This document shows, piece after piece, positions 34,778 through 45,942 of a stretch of DNA of 64,000 bases. The translations under genes were made by a program, and so were the position numbers. The stretch comes from Achatina immaculata. Taxonomy: Eukaryota > Mollusca > Gastropoda > Stylommatophora > Achatinidae. The notes under the pieces are model-generated. The model saw nothing but the letters and a program-made list of their open reading frames with translations. It did not search any database and had not been told where the DNA came from. The stretch lies in NCBI GenBank assembly GCA_009760885.1, contig CM019696.1, positions 47,748,017 through 47,812,016 of the forward strand. The letters run 5' to 3'. Each line of letters begins with the position of its first letter. Positions within the stretch are counted from its first letter, which is position 1.

Positions 34778-34815
34778 CAGCGAGGAGGGAGTGTGGGGTA
34801 AGAAAACTGAAAGAT

Positions 34816-35496
34816 TCATTCATTCATTCATTCATTTGCATGTCCCTTGCGGAACTTTGCCTCCCAAACAGCACTCCTGTAGGCCTCTCGGTTGTGAGCA
34901 AGATGGCCTGCTGCTGTTGCATCCATTTCCAGATCGTCAACGATGTCTTGCAGCCATCTTCGTCTTGGTCTTCCTCTTTTTCTTTTTCCCATTATGTATC
35001 CTTCCAATACGGTCTTCTCTAAATTATCATGACGTTTAATGTGTCCAAAATATTTAAGTTTTCTCTCTTTAATCCTCTTCACTAGCCAGCCTTCTTCAAT
35101 ATTAAGCTCTTGTAGTATAGATATATTTGTTTTTTGTGTCCACGATATTTGGAGAACTCTTCTGTAGCATTTACATTCAAAGGCATTTATGTGTTTCTCA
35201 GCTGTTTTGTTAAGTGTCCAGGTCTCACAGGCATATGTTGCTATGGGAAAGATGCATGCCCTTAAAAATCTTAATTTTGTGGCTGTCTGCTCCTCTCCAC
35301 AGATTCTTTATTTGTTTTACTTTCTGAAGAGCGATAGATGTCCTCCTTTTAATTTCCCTCATTGTATCTCCATTATTAGTTAGTAGCGATCCAAGATATT
35401 CAAAACTCTCCACTTCTTCCAGTTTTTCCTCATTGATACATATTTCAGTTGCCTTGTTTGTTTTGCCAGTTGTCATCAATTTAGTTTTCTAAAACT
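34816..35496 (-). mobile_element. LINE L-A, 681-bp copy with 13-bp TSD and (AATG)n tail
   Basis: Flanked by identical aaaactgaaagat at 34803-34815 and 35497-35509. On the minus strand it encodes MTTGKTNKATEICINEEKLE, VESFEYLGSLLTNNGDTMRE, IKRRTSIALQKVKQIKNLWR and, in another frame, RKLKYFGHIKRHDNLEKTVL, KRKRGRPRRRWLQDIVDDLE and REAYRSAVWEAKFRKGHANE, then a stop and (AATG)n. The frame change and truncation mean it is inactive. It is the best-preserved view of the L-A C-terminus. Confidence 0.9.
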
Positions 35497-35519
35497 AAAA
35501 CTGAAAGATAAGGGTGGAA

Positions 35520-35925
35520 AATCCAGTCATTCATGGTGTTACAGTCATTCACGGTGTTAGTCACTCATGGTGTGTGTCACTCATGGTGTTAGTCACTCGT
35601 GGTGTTACAGTCATTCATGGTGTTTGTCACTCATGGTGTTTGTCACTCATGGTGTTACAGTCATTCATGGTGTTAGTCACTCATGGTGTCACAGTCATTC
35701 ATGGTGTTAGTCACTCATGGTGTTAGTCACTCATGGTGTTTGTCACTCATGGTGTTACAGTCATTGATGGTGTTAGTCACTCATGGTGTTTGTCACTCGT
35801 GGTGTTACAGTCATTGATGGTGTTAGTCACTCATGGTGTTTGTCACTCATGGTGTTACAGTTATTCACGTTGTTAATCACTCATGGTGTTTGTCACTCAT
35901 GGTGTTACAGGCATTCATGGTGTTG
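35520..35925. repeat. Minisatellite, 17-18-bp units in higher-order pattern
   Basis: Alternating cagtcattcatggtgtta, gtcactcatggtgttt and gtcactcatggtgttagt in compound units. Confidence 0.9.
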
Positions 35926-36185
35926 AGGTCCCAACTATGACAGGCAGACAGGTGCAACACGTTATCGTGGTACTTCTTTAACCGTGTCGTTTATGGTATT
36001 ATCTGTCGCTCTAGTGAGACGACGTCACAGATGACTGTACGACGAGAAAATAATTATGCTAGGGGGCGGAAAGATATCAGTGCTAAAGTGATGGAAAGAT
36101 AAATGTGTTCTTGTGACGGAAATATTACTCTGCCAGGGTGACAGAACACTGATTACGCTAGTATGAGGGGGGGGGGGAAGTGAGT
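35926..36185. other. No gene seen
   Basis: Short unassigned region with a G-run at 36167-36178. Confidence 0.4.
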
Positions 36186-36189
36186 GTGA

Positions 36190-36457
36190 CAGAAAGATGA
36201 TTGGGCACACCTCAGCTGGTGCCCCAACTAACAGGTTCAGCCTACCTAAAGGAACGAGGCTCACCCACAGTGTGGCAGATTCTGCCAAGGAGAGAACTTC
36301 CAGAGTCCACTAGGGAGTCTTCACAACTAGACATCATAACTTTACACGCACCAACCATCTTCATCTTTCAACATCTTCATCTTCCAACATCTTCATCTAC
36401 TCACACCATCTAGCTTGCAGTGCCTTGGAGATCAAACAACAACAACATAGATCCAGA
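36190..36457 (+). repeat. Dispersed repeat S, diverged copy
   Basis: Shares cacctc..tggtgcccc, aacaggttcagcctacctaa, gtgtggcagattctgccaa and a terminal gcagtgccttggagatcaaa with (ACA)n, all in S order. Contains a local 15-bp repeat (caacatcttcatctt) at 36357-36400. Confidence 0.5.
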
Positions 36458-37379
36458 ACTGACATGCACGCGAATAACATCATATCATTCACCTACTGAC
36501 AGCCGAGACTGCATGGTACTCTGATACGCCTTTCTATGCTGGGGGCACGCACTTCATGTTTATATTTACACACAGTTCAGAAGAAGCGCCAGGGAAAGTG
36601 AGTTTCGAGCACATAACTCCCGCTTGATAAGTCAATCCACTACCGATTCGGGGGCTTCTACGCTTCATATGCACCAACACCCCCCCCCCCCCAACCCCTC
36701 CCCTTTCCCCTACCACAACACAAACACAAAACAGAGATGGTTAAAACATCATTCTCCAATTTTCTCATGAGATGATGTAATATACTTATCAACATGATTC
36801 CGCCCCTCGGTTTTTTTTTTTTTTGGCCCGTGCGCGTTACACCTGCTGTTACCTGTCTCACCTGTTTACACTTGTCATGTAATTTATTGCTCTATCTATA
36901 TCCACACAGACAAGAGAAATGCCACAGAAAAAAAATATACTTAACCAAATGCACTCTGAGCTGATTACAAGTAGACGTTCACTGACATGGGCAGTTCTGG
37001 TAAACAAGAATTAACGAAGAATAAGCGCACGGCTAGGGTAAGGTTAACAATTAATGAATTAATTTGATGATTACGGCAGATGTTATTAATGGATGAGGGG
37101 ATAATTGTGCGCTTTGCTCGATTTCAACGTTGGACTGGTAAGCTGAATCTACAGAGATAGTGGACGCTTTCATGAAATGGTTCACCGACCACGGCTGTTG
37201 CAACAGCCAGGTTCAAATCCTGGACATCCCTGTGTAGTTGGATACATTCTAACGCTGGTGGGAGTGGGAGGCTGTTGAACTATACTTAACGGGAATATGG
37301 AAATCTAGAAAGTTCGGGGAAACCCGATGTCACCATCATTATCACCACACTATCATCATCATCTTTAGTAAAAACAGTG
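36458..37379. other. No gene; possible tRNA-like SINE at 37165-37330
   Basis: agccaggttcaaatcctgga (37208-37227) fits a B box and the preceding caacag..ggtt may be a worn head. C-runs and a T-run lie at 36680-36825. No coding signal. Confidence 0.35.
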
Positions 37380-37970
37380 CAACTACGATGATTACCATCA
37401 CCACCGGCACCAGAACACAGCCACCATCAAGAGCATCACCACCACCAAGATCTTTACCCACCACCACCAAGATCTTTACCACATTCACCACCAAAATCTT
37501 TACCAACACCACCAAGATATTTATGACTACCAACAAGATCTTTATGACTACCAACAAGATCTTTATGACTACCAACAAGACCTTTATAACTACCACAAAG
37601 ATCTGTATCAGTATCACCAAGATCTTTATCACCATCACGAAGATATTTATCGGTATCACCAAGATCTTTATCACTACCATAAAGATCTTTATCATTATCA
37701 CCAATCTTTACCACCACCACCAAGATCTTTACCACCACCATCACCACCAAGATCTTCACCAAGATTTTTATCATCACAATCAAGATCTTTACCGCCACCA
37801 CGATCTTCATCACTACCACCAAGATCTTTGCAACAATAACCACCACCAAGATCTTTACAGTCACTGCCAAGGTCATCATCACCACCACCATGTCCCTATC
37901 ACTACAATCACCAAAATCACTACCACCAACATCATCACAGCGACTAAAAGCATCATCACCACGGGAACAT
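37380..37970. repeat. Degenerate 'caccaagatcttta' repeat
   Basis: Loose 18-30-bp units around accaagatctttatcaccat. It leaves long open frames on both strands (up to 221 codons) rich in Thr/His/Ile/Lys or Val/Asp/Lys; none is a credible protein. Confidence 0.85.
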
Positions 37971-39146
37971 AAATCGCCACCAAGAGCATCACCACCAGGA
38001 GCATCACCGCCGCCGTCATCATCATCGAAACCAGTGGCAAAACTCTGGGATCCCATATCATACAGAAGAGAACACTGGCGAGCTGACCAGTGGCAGGAAT
38101 ACATGACCGCGGGCCGCACAGTTTACAGCTCACGTACAAGTATTTCACAGCTCTCTTAATGTGTCCCTCAAGACCTTCTCCTGATCACAGACATTAAAAC
38201 ACCCACAACCCCTACCCCCCCCCCCCCAACTCCGAATGTTTTGACCACCCAGGTCAATGAGACCTTATTTCCCTGCCCAGACTTGCAATTATCTGTTGAG
38301 AACTACTTCCGCTTGTAAAAGATGGCGTGGGATGATGGGCTATGAGCGGAGATTTTCTCATCAGACCACCTAAGCTGGTGTTTAATGAAATCAGGTACGC
38401 AAAAGAATATATATATATATATATACATACACACATATCCTACAGACAAACAAACAAACGTATCAAATTATTATGAACACTTCCAACACAGTCTACTAAC
38501 TAACAGCCTCTATGGGTTCACACTTGAACGCTCACCAGAGTCAGTACAGAACAATCAGTTCACTACTTCATAAGGTTTCCTATGTCTCACACATTCTAAA
38601 ATTCACCGCCGGCCAGACACAGTGTGGCACTGACGCCTAACTATGATAATAACATTAGCGAACGAAGAGATGAACAGAGAACAGCCATGAGGGGTAGTTA
38701 ACTGAAAGTGCCCGAAAACACTGACTGTCTTTAACTCTTAGACTACCGAACAACACCCGAGACACAGGAACATTTTTTGTTAACATTTATCACAGAAACC
38801 ATATTTTGTCCAGGGACTGATGAGTGCACGTTTTTTTTTTTTTAATATTTAGCTCTTTGATTGTCACAATCCATTTAAAGTGCTTTTTTTTAAATCGTAA
38901 TTGCACTTGCTTTGGTTTTGTTACAAAGTTGATATTTTGTAGCTGTAAACTACTGTTAACCTTAAAAATAGCGCATGTATTTGTTACCAGTAAGATGTAT
39001 CGGTCATAACAAATTATAACCATAACGTTCTTGTGTTGTGGGTGTTCTTCTGTAATGTAAGAGCTAACAGTTTAAAATGACAGCTCCTAATTATGGAACA
39101 CAACCAAAGAATCTCTCATGCTGTGCAGCTGTGTGTCGAGGCTGGC

Positions 39147-39199
<53 letters not shown>
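37971..39199. other. No gene; microsatellites
   Basis: C-run at 38215-38229, (AT) run at 38407-38426, and (GA)n at 39149-39195. The GA tract is the TC tail of the L-F element to its right. Confidence 0.5.
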
Positions 39200-39735
39200 A
39201 TTGATTGACTGATTGAATGACTGATCTTTATTTCAAAAGGGTTAAGAATTAGACAGGCAGGCCCGTCTGACATTCTGCCCTTTATCATACATCTTTCACT
39301 CTATTCCAGACATTTTACAGATATGCTGTTCATATAACAAACATAACTAACATTGAAGCTGAGAGACATAAAATAAAATATAACATTTACGTTTCACTCT
39401 TAAACATTCACTCAGTATAGAAGTAACTACATACATTATAAATGACTATCTACTAAACAAAATTTTCGGGACTATACAGAAAACAATTAATTGTATTCGG
39501 TGTCTGTAAGAGCAGCTTAAGATAACTTTTAAGTTTTATAATTCATGGAGGCATGTAGTCGACATCAAATAGATACTGGGAAAGCTTGTAGTTGTAGGAA
39601 GGAGTATAATTTATATTTTTTATATAGGATGGGAGGGTATTCCAAAGATGAGCAGCAGAATAACTAAAGCTTTTCTTGTAAAGATCAAGTCTAGGTTTTG
39701 GAAGACATATGTTGTTCAAGCGTTGACTCTTGAGA
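39200..39735 (-). mobile_element. LINE L-F, C-terminus and 3' UTR
   Basis: On the minus strand: RLNNICLPKPRLDLYKKSFS, YSAAHLWNTLPSYIKNINYT and YLFDVDYMPP, then a stop (near 39543) and a 3' UTR ending in caggcccgtctgacattctg (plus-strand form) and aaataaagat on the minus strand, then a TC tract. The LPKP..LYKKS..Y.A..LWN.LP signature closes CR1/L2/Rex-type LINE proteins. Severely 5' truncated, with a GA tract (39733-39756) at that edge. Confidence 0.8.
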
Positions 39736-39756
39736 GAGAGAGAGAGAGAGAGAGAG

Positions 39757-40084
39757 TTGGAGAAGGACACTAAGCGAAGTGGGAAGAATCTATAACCGGC
39801 CAAAAACAGCCATAGATTTTGTAGGAGCTTACTGTAAGAAGGATAAAATGGCGTAAAGTGAAGGATCACTGGGTTGCTTGAAATCTCTACACTCCCCATC
39901 CTCGTCTCCTTTTCATCTAATGAAGGTATTTAAACTACTTCTTAAACTGCTTCTTGATCCACTAAACGTAAGGTTAAGCTATATCAACAACCACAAGCAA
40001 CACTGTGGTATCTGGGTCAGTACACCTCACATTAGCGAGTGTCTGATAAATCACCCGGTATCCTCCAGTGTTTACACGAGGTTA
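39757..40084. other. No gene seen
   Basis: Unassigned. Open frames here have no motif. Confidence 0.4.
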
Positions 40085-41135
40085 TCAATCACAAGGTCCC
40101 TAAGCTTCATGTTATCTTCTAAATCACGAGGTCTCTGAGAGTCATGTTATCTTCTAAATCACGAGGTCTCTGAGCTTCATGTTATCTTCTAAATCACGAG
40201 GTCTCTAAGCTTCGTGTTATCTTCTAAATCACAAAGTCTCTATTCATGTTATCTTCTAAATCACGAGGTCTCTGAGATTCATGTTATCTTCTAAATCACG
40301 AGATCTCTAAGCTTCATGTTATCTTCTAAATCACGAGGTCTCTGAGCTTCACGTTATCTTCTAAATCACAAAGTCTCTATTCATGTTATCTCCTAAATCA
40401 CGAGGCCTCTAAGCTTCGTGTTATCTTCTAAATCACGAGGCCTCTAAGCTTCGTGTTATCTTCTAAATCACGAGGTCTCTAAGCTCCGTGTTATCTTCTA
40501 AATCACAAGGTCTCTAAGCTTCGTGTTATCTTCTAAATCACGAGGTCTCTAAGCTCCGTGTTATCTACTAAATCACGAGGTCTCTAAGCTCCGTGTTATC
40601 TTCTAAATCACGAGGTCTCTAAGCTCCGTGTTATCTTCTAAATCGCGAGGTCTCTAAGCTTCGTGTTATCTTCTAAATCACGAGGTCTCTAAGCTCCGTG
40701 TTATCTTCTAAATCACAAGGTCTCTAAGCTCCGTGTTATCTTCTAAATCACGAGGTCTCTAAGCTTCATGTTATCTTCTTCTTCTTCGTTCGCAATGTTA
40801 TCTTCTAAATCACGAGGTCTTAAAAGCTCCGTGTTATCTTCTAAATCACGAGGTCTCTAAGCTCCGTGTTATCTTCTAAATCACGAGGTCTCTAAGCTTC
40901 ATGTTATCTTCTAAATCATGAGGTCTCTAAGCTTAATGTTATCTTCTAAATCATGAGGTCTCTAACCTTCGTGTTATCTTCTAAATCACGAGTTCTCTAA
41001 ACTTCATATTATCTTCTAAATCACGAGGTCTCTAAGCTTCATGTTATCTTAAAAATTACGAAGTCTCTAAGCTTCATGTTATCTTCAAAATCACGAGGTC
41101 TCTGAACCTCAAAGTATCTTCAAAACCATGAGGTT
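40085..41135. repeat. 35-bp minisatellite, about 29 copies
   Basis: Unit aaatcacgaggtctctaagc + ttcatgttatcttct. Variants cgtgtt/catgtt and aagctcc/aagcttc cluster. A 15-bp insertion with flanking duplication lies at 40780-40794. Confidence 0.95.
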
Positions 41136-41540
41136 CATTGACTTGCTTACACTCTACAGTGTGTAATTTTTCCTTCTACTATCTGGAGTCTATAACTTGG
41201 GAGAAAGTTTCTTTTCTTGTCTTTCTCATCTCCAAGGAACGTGGAGAGTTATCCTCGCCGTGATGCTGTTGAAGCTCATAAACGATCTCGGATACAAAGT
41301 AGGACACTGCTTGACGGACCTGGGTGGCGCCAGGACGTCAGACCACCAGCAAACTCCACAAGTAATACTCGCTGTAATCTGAATCTTTCAAGGATGTTCT
41401 GGCAAAGAACTGTTTGGACGTCAAGAATGCATTTCATCCTTCTTCTTGGAAGGTTTCAAGCGTCTGCTCTGCGGACACAAGACCTACACTAGCGTTTACG
41501 CTGCTGTTTCAGTCATTAACTCAATACTTGAAAAGTGTGG
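41136..41540. other. No gene seen
   Basis: Open frames 41197-41382 and 41217-41492 lack motifs. Runs into a short gataaatctgagg tandem repeat at 41540. Confidence 0.4.
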
Positions 41541-41592
41541 ATAAATCTGAGATGATATACTAGTAAATGATAAATCTGAGGTGTTATAATCT

Positions 41593-42029
41593 TATCTTAT
41601 ATCTTATATCGTTCTCGTGCCGTTAAACGTCACATAGGGTCGCAAAGTAGTTCGCCAATATTTCCTGTCTTCGGCGTGTCTTTCAACCTCATCAAAGGAT
41701 TTTATGCCTGTTAATTTGGCCTCTCTTAACAATGTCCTCTTCAGAGTTTCACGCGGTCTGCCTCTTTTTCTTTGGCCTGTTGTGTTCCACTTGATAGCTT
41801 GTTTTGGGATTCTCTGATCATTTCTTCTCATCAAGTGACCAACATATGTCCATCTCCTTTTCCTGATCACCCATGAGATTGGTTGCTGTTCACTTATCTG
41901 TCTTATCTCTGCATTGTTCCTGAATTCGTTCCACTTGATGCCGAGTATTTTCCTTAGGCATTTGTTTTCAAAAGAGTCTAATTTCTTTTCTATTTCTTTA
42001 GTTGTTTTCCAGCTTTCACATGCATAAAT
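41593..42029 (-). mobile_element. LINE L-D, 437-bp copy with 15-bp TSD
   Basis: Flanked by identical gaggtgttataatct at 41578-41592 and 42030-42044. The minus strand encodes RKRRWTYVGHLMRRNDQRIP, KRGRPRETLKRTLLREAKLT and a broken C-terminal stop region, with a (GATAA)-type tail next to 41593. About 95% like the 21366 copy by eye. Inserted into a gataaatctgaggtgttata minisatellite. Confidence 0.9.
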
Positions 42030-42044
42030 GAGGTGTTATAATCT

Positions 42045-42195
42045 CTCTCTCTCTGAACCTTAAGTGCCCAGGGCACATGGGGCTTCCACAAGGGTTTTCC
42101 ACAAATGACTGTCTTTCGCCTTTTTTTTTGCTCTTGCCCAGGTGAGCCCTCTATTGCTCAACATCCTTTCTGTTGTTCTTCTCCATGTCTCTTTT
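42045..42195 (-). mobile_element. LINE L-E, 3' fragment at the same target
   Basis: Contains gtgcccagggcacatggggc and ggttttccacaaatgact (plus-strand form), matching 53947-54047 and the end of 7745-7988. Immediately after the L-D right duplication and followed by ggtgttataat (42196-42206), a second repeat of the target. Confidence 0.75.
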
Positions 42196-42305
42196 GGTGT
42201 TATAATAGTATATGATAAATCTGAGGTGTTATAACAGAAAATGATAAATCTGAGATGTATGTTCTGGTGGTCATCTCAATCATGTGAAATAATGATTGCT
42301 TCGCA

Positions 42306-42560
42306 TCTCTCTCTCTCTCTCTCATCCTCTTGCTGCCTCTGTCTCTGTCCCTCTCTTTTCTTGTGTCAACCTCTCTCTGCCTCTCCTTGTCTGTCTCTCT
42401 CTCTCTCTTTGTCTCTCCCTCTGTCTTGTCTCTTCCTCTTCTTCTCTGTCTGTCTCTTCTTCTTCTCTCTCTCTCCTTCTCTCTCACTGTCTGTCTCTCT
42501 TCTTTTTTCTATCTATCTCTCCCTCTCTCTGTTCCTCTTTCTGTCTGTCTCTCTTCCTTC
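42306..42560. repeat. CT-rich polypyrimidine tract
   Basis: Irregular (CT)n with tgtctctctc variants, ending in a C-run (42559-42572). Yields Ser/Leu-rich spurious frames. Confidence 0.95.
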
Positions 42561-42572
42561 CCCCCCCCCCCC

Positions 42573-42807
42573 AGGATCACCAAAGCATAATAAAAATGTG
42601 CTAGTAATCGCAGATAACAGATACTATCTACGTGGCACCTCCAGAATACACATTTCTGTTCACAGGCAATTTACAGCGGGAGATAACAGCTGCTTTGTTG
42701 CTGTTCCCGCCTCTTTAACACGAGGCCCCCCCCCCCCCCACAAAAAACTCTATTTTTCTGTGCCCCCCTCAGACAGTGGCACAAAGTGTAACATGTTAAC
42801 CAACCAT
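42573..42807. other. No gene seen
   Basis: Unique spacer between CT-rich and GA-rich tracts; C-run at 42726-42739. Confidence 0.4.
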
Positions 42808-43345
42808 GAGAGAGGGAGAGAGAGAGAGCGAGAAGGAGACAGAGAGAGCGAGAGGGAGAGAGGGAGCGAGGCAGAGAGAGTGAGGGATAGGGGGAGCGTG
42901 AGAAGAGGGTGAGACAGACAGCGAGAGAGAGAGAGCGAAGGATAAAGAAAACGAGAGAGCGAGGGAGAGGGGAGAGGGAAAGAGAGCGAGCGAGAGAGAG
43001 AAGGAAAGAGAGCGAGCGAGAGAGAGAAGGAGAGAGAGAGGGAGCGAAAGAGAGAGCGAGAGAGGGGGAGAGAGTGCGAGAGAGAGTGCAAGAGAGAGTG
43101 CGAGAGAGAGAGGGAGAGAGAAAGCGAGAGAATGTGAGAGAGAGGGAGAGAGAAAGCGAGAGAGTGCAAGAGAGAGGGAGAAGGAGAGTGCGAGAGAGAG
43201 TGCGAGAGCGAGAGAGAGAGAGAGAGACAAAGCGAGAGAGTGCAAGAGAGAAGAAGAGAGAGTGAGAGTGAGCGAAAGAGATGGAGAAAGAGGGAGAAAG
43301 AGAGAGAGAGAGAGAGGGAGCGAGAGAGAGCAAGAGAGAAAGGGA
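42808..43345. repeat. GA-rich polypurine tract, about 540 bp
   Basis: Irregular gagagagagcgag units. It is the downstream (minus-strand TC) extension of the L-F 3' tail at 43346. Spurious minus-strand frames of 149-248 codons are low complexity. Confidence 0.95.
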
Positions 43346-44412
43346 ATGAATGAATGAATAAATAATCTTTATTTTTCAAGGGTAAAGAATTGGGCACGCA
43401 GGCCCGTCTTACATTCTGCCCTTCATCACTCCATCTTTCATTCTTCCCACACACTTGATTTAGTACAAATATACAAATTAAATTAGGAAAAAGCATATCA
43501 AAAGAGTGTAAGATTTAACTACTACATTCAAAGTAAAAGAGAAGTAATTAACCTAATAAAATAGCACTCACGCATACATACATACGCAGACATATACATA
43601 AACAAAAATACATTGCAAATACAGATCTTCTAAAATATGTTTTTTTAACAGACATTAAAATAATTTCTAACAATATCTAACAAGTTACTTTTCGAACTAT
43701 GTCATTTTAGTACTTGATGGTTGGCGAGTCACGTGTTGAGAGAGTGCTGGTTATTTTATGGAGGCATATAATTACAAGCAAGTAAATAATGAAACAGGTT
43801 TGAGTTAAAAGATGAAGTATTACCAATGGATTTTAAATGGTAGGGGAGGGTGTTCTAGAACTGTACTGCAGAGTATGCAAGGCTTTTCTTGTACAGATCA
43901 ATCTTGGGTTTAGGAAGAAGACAGTTTTTTAAACGATGGCTATGTTTAGTATTATACGTAAACAGTGACCACAAGTAAGGCGGAGCATTGTGCAACAGAA
44001 TTCTCTGAACAAACTTATCTTTGTTAAAAATGATTCTATTTTTGGGGGTAGAATTTTCAGTTGTTTGTGTTGATCTACAGTCTGTACTGGGTGTTTGTCA
44101 CAAATAAGATTTAATGCTCGCTTGTGAAGTGAGTGGAGCCTTTTTATGTTTGAGACTGAGCATCCATCCCAGATTGTGGAACAGTAATCTAAGTGTGTTT
44201 GTATGTGTGATATGTAGTATATCTTTCTTGTGTCTTTGTCGATAAAGTGTTTAATTTTGGCTAATTGGTAAACTTTCTGTGCAATCAAGTTTGTTAGGTT
44301 ATATATGTGAGAATTCCAAGTTAAATGCTGATCAATGATGAGTCCTAGGGTTTTATGTTCATGAACATTTTTTACTGCCTTAGTCCCAGCACAAAGCTGT
44401 AGACAAGTTTTT
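43346..44412 (-). mobile_element. LINE L-F, longest copy (RT thumb to 3' UTR)
   Basis: On the minus strand: HEHKTLGLIIDQHLTWNSHI, KVYQLAKIKHFIDKDTRKIY, YISHIQTHLDYCSTIWDGCS and IKRLHSLHKRALNLICDKHP, the region just past the polymerase core of CR1/L2/Rex-like LINEs. The C-terminus (LLPKPKIDLYKKSLAYSA, LPYHLKSIGNTSSFNSN, YLLACNYMPP) follows after a frameshift and a stop in place of the W of LWN. The 3' UTR ends gacgggcctgcgtgcccaat ... aaataaagat, then (ATTC)n and the TC tract. No catalytic motif remains. Confidence 0.85.
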
Positions 44413-44566
44413 GTTGGGAGAGAGAGTGCGAGAGAGAGGGAGAGAGAGTGCGAGAGAGAGTGCGAGAGAGGGGGAGAGAGAGTGCGAGAGAGAGGGAGAG
44501 AGAGTGCGAGAGAGAGGGAGAGAGAGCGAGAGAGAGGGATAGAGTGCGAAAGAGATGGAGAAAGAG

Positions 44567-44601
<35 letters not shown>

Positions 44602-44602
44602 A
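44413..44602. repeat. GA-rich tract following an L-F 3' end
   Basis: Polypurine on the plus strand with gtgcgagagagag variants. Read on the minus strand it is the TC tail after the L-F fragment at 44603. Confidence 0.95.
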
Positions 44603-44680
44603 AACGAATATACTTTATTTTCAAAGCGTTAAAAATTGGTCACGCAGGCCCATCTAACATTCTCCCCTTCGAGTGGAATT
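44603..44680 (-). mobile_element. LINE L-F, 3' UTR end only
   Basis: Minus strand aatgttagatgggcctgcgt ... gaaaataaagtatattcg, the same terminus as at 39200 and 43346; nothing else of the element is present. Confidence 0.75.
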
Positions 44681-44989
44681 TTCTGAGAACGGAGAATAGC
44701 GCGGGGGGGGGGGGGGGGGAAGAAATAAGAAAAACTGAAATCAAGAAACTGGTTTAGAATAATCTACTAAGTTGCGCGCTTTCCCGCTTCTTAAGACTGT
44801 TTTATTTTTCCATTTTCATAACAAACGTTGGGCAACCCAGAGACCCTTGTCTTACTAAGCACAACAACAATACACGTGGAAGCTGTTCACTGCTGTCAGA
44901 TCTGCTTGGAACTGCGAACTTCAAGCTCTCGGTTAATGATCTGTGGTTGAGAGTGGGAATGAGACGTTAAGATATGTTAAGTCATGGGT
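44681..44989. other. No gene seen
   Basis: G-run at 44703-44719, then unassigned sequence. Confidence 0.4.
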
Positions 44990-45725
44990 AAAGGCACAAA
45001 GAAATATCATATTCATGGGTAAAGACACAAAGAAATATCATATTCATGGGTAAAGACACAAAGAAATATCATATTCATGGGTAAAGACACAAAGAAATAT
45101 CATATTCATGGGTAAAGACACAAAGAAATATCATATTCATGGGTAAAGACACAAAGAAATATCATATTCATGGGTAAAGACACAAAGAAATATCATATTC
45201 ATGGGTAAAGACACAAAGAAATATCCTATTCATGGGTAAAGACACAAAGAAATATCATATTCATGGGTAAAGACACAAAGAAATATCCTATTCATGGGTA
45301 AAGGCACAAAGAAATATCTTATTCCTGGGTTATGATATAAATAAATATCTTATTCCTTGGCAATGATTTAAATAAATATCCCGGGAAATGATATAAAAAA
45401 TATCCTGGGCAATGACATAAAGAAATATCTTATTCCCGGGCAATGATATAGGCATATCTTATTCCTGGGCAATGATATAAAGAAATATCTTACTCCCAGG
45501 CAATGACATAAAGAAATATCTTATTCCTGGGCAATGATATAAAGAAATATCTTATTCCTGGGCAATGATATAGACATATCTTATTCCTGGGCAATGATAT
45601 AAAGAAATATCTTACTCCCGGGCAATGACATAAAGAAATATCTTATTCCTGGGCAATGATATAGACATATCTTACTCCCGGGCAATGACATAAAGAAATA
45701 TCCTGTTCATTGGTAATGGCATTAA
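44990..45725. repeat. 31-bp minisatellite in two subtypes
   Basis: First ten copies: tcatgggtaaagacacaaag + aaatatcatat, almost identical. The remainder: ttcctgggcaatgatataaa + gaaatatctta, more variable. The shared frame shows common descent. Confidence 0.95.
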
Positions 45726-45899
45726 GAAACATCATGGTAAATGTGAAAGACCGAAAGAAAACAAGAAACCGGACATCATAACAAACAACACTCTATCAAA
45801 ACGCTTAACATCACCTACTGAACAAAAAAAATACATCAGTTTTAAATCCTGCTTTAGCGCAAACAGAGTTAAAAGATATTAAAGGAGCAATTTATCCAC

Positions 45900-45942
<43 letters not shown>

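Noticed and set aside
37388..38119. 194- and 221-codon His/Thr/Ile or Val/Asp/Gly-rich frames
   Set aside because: Opposite-strand frames of the same degenerate repeat; composition follows the repeat.
42241..43496. Long Ser/Leu-rich or Arg/Glu-rich frames on both strands
   Set aside because: Simple translations of CT/GA tracts, open in several frames on both strands.
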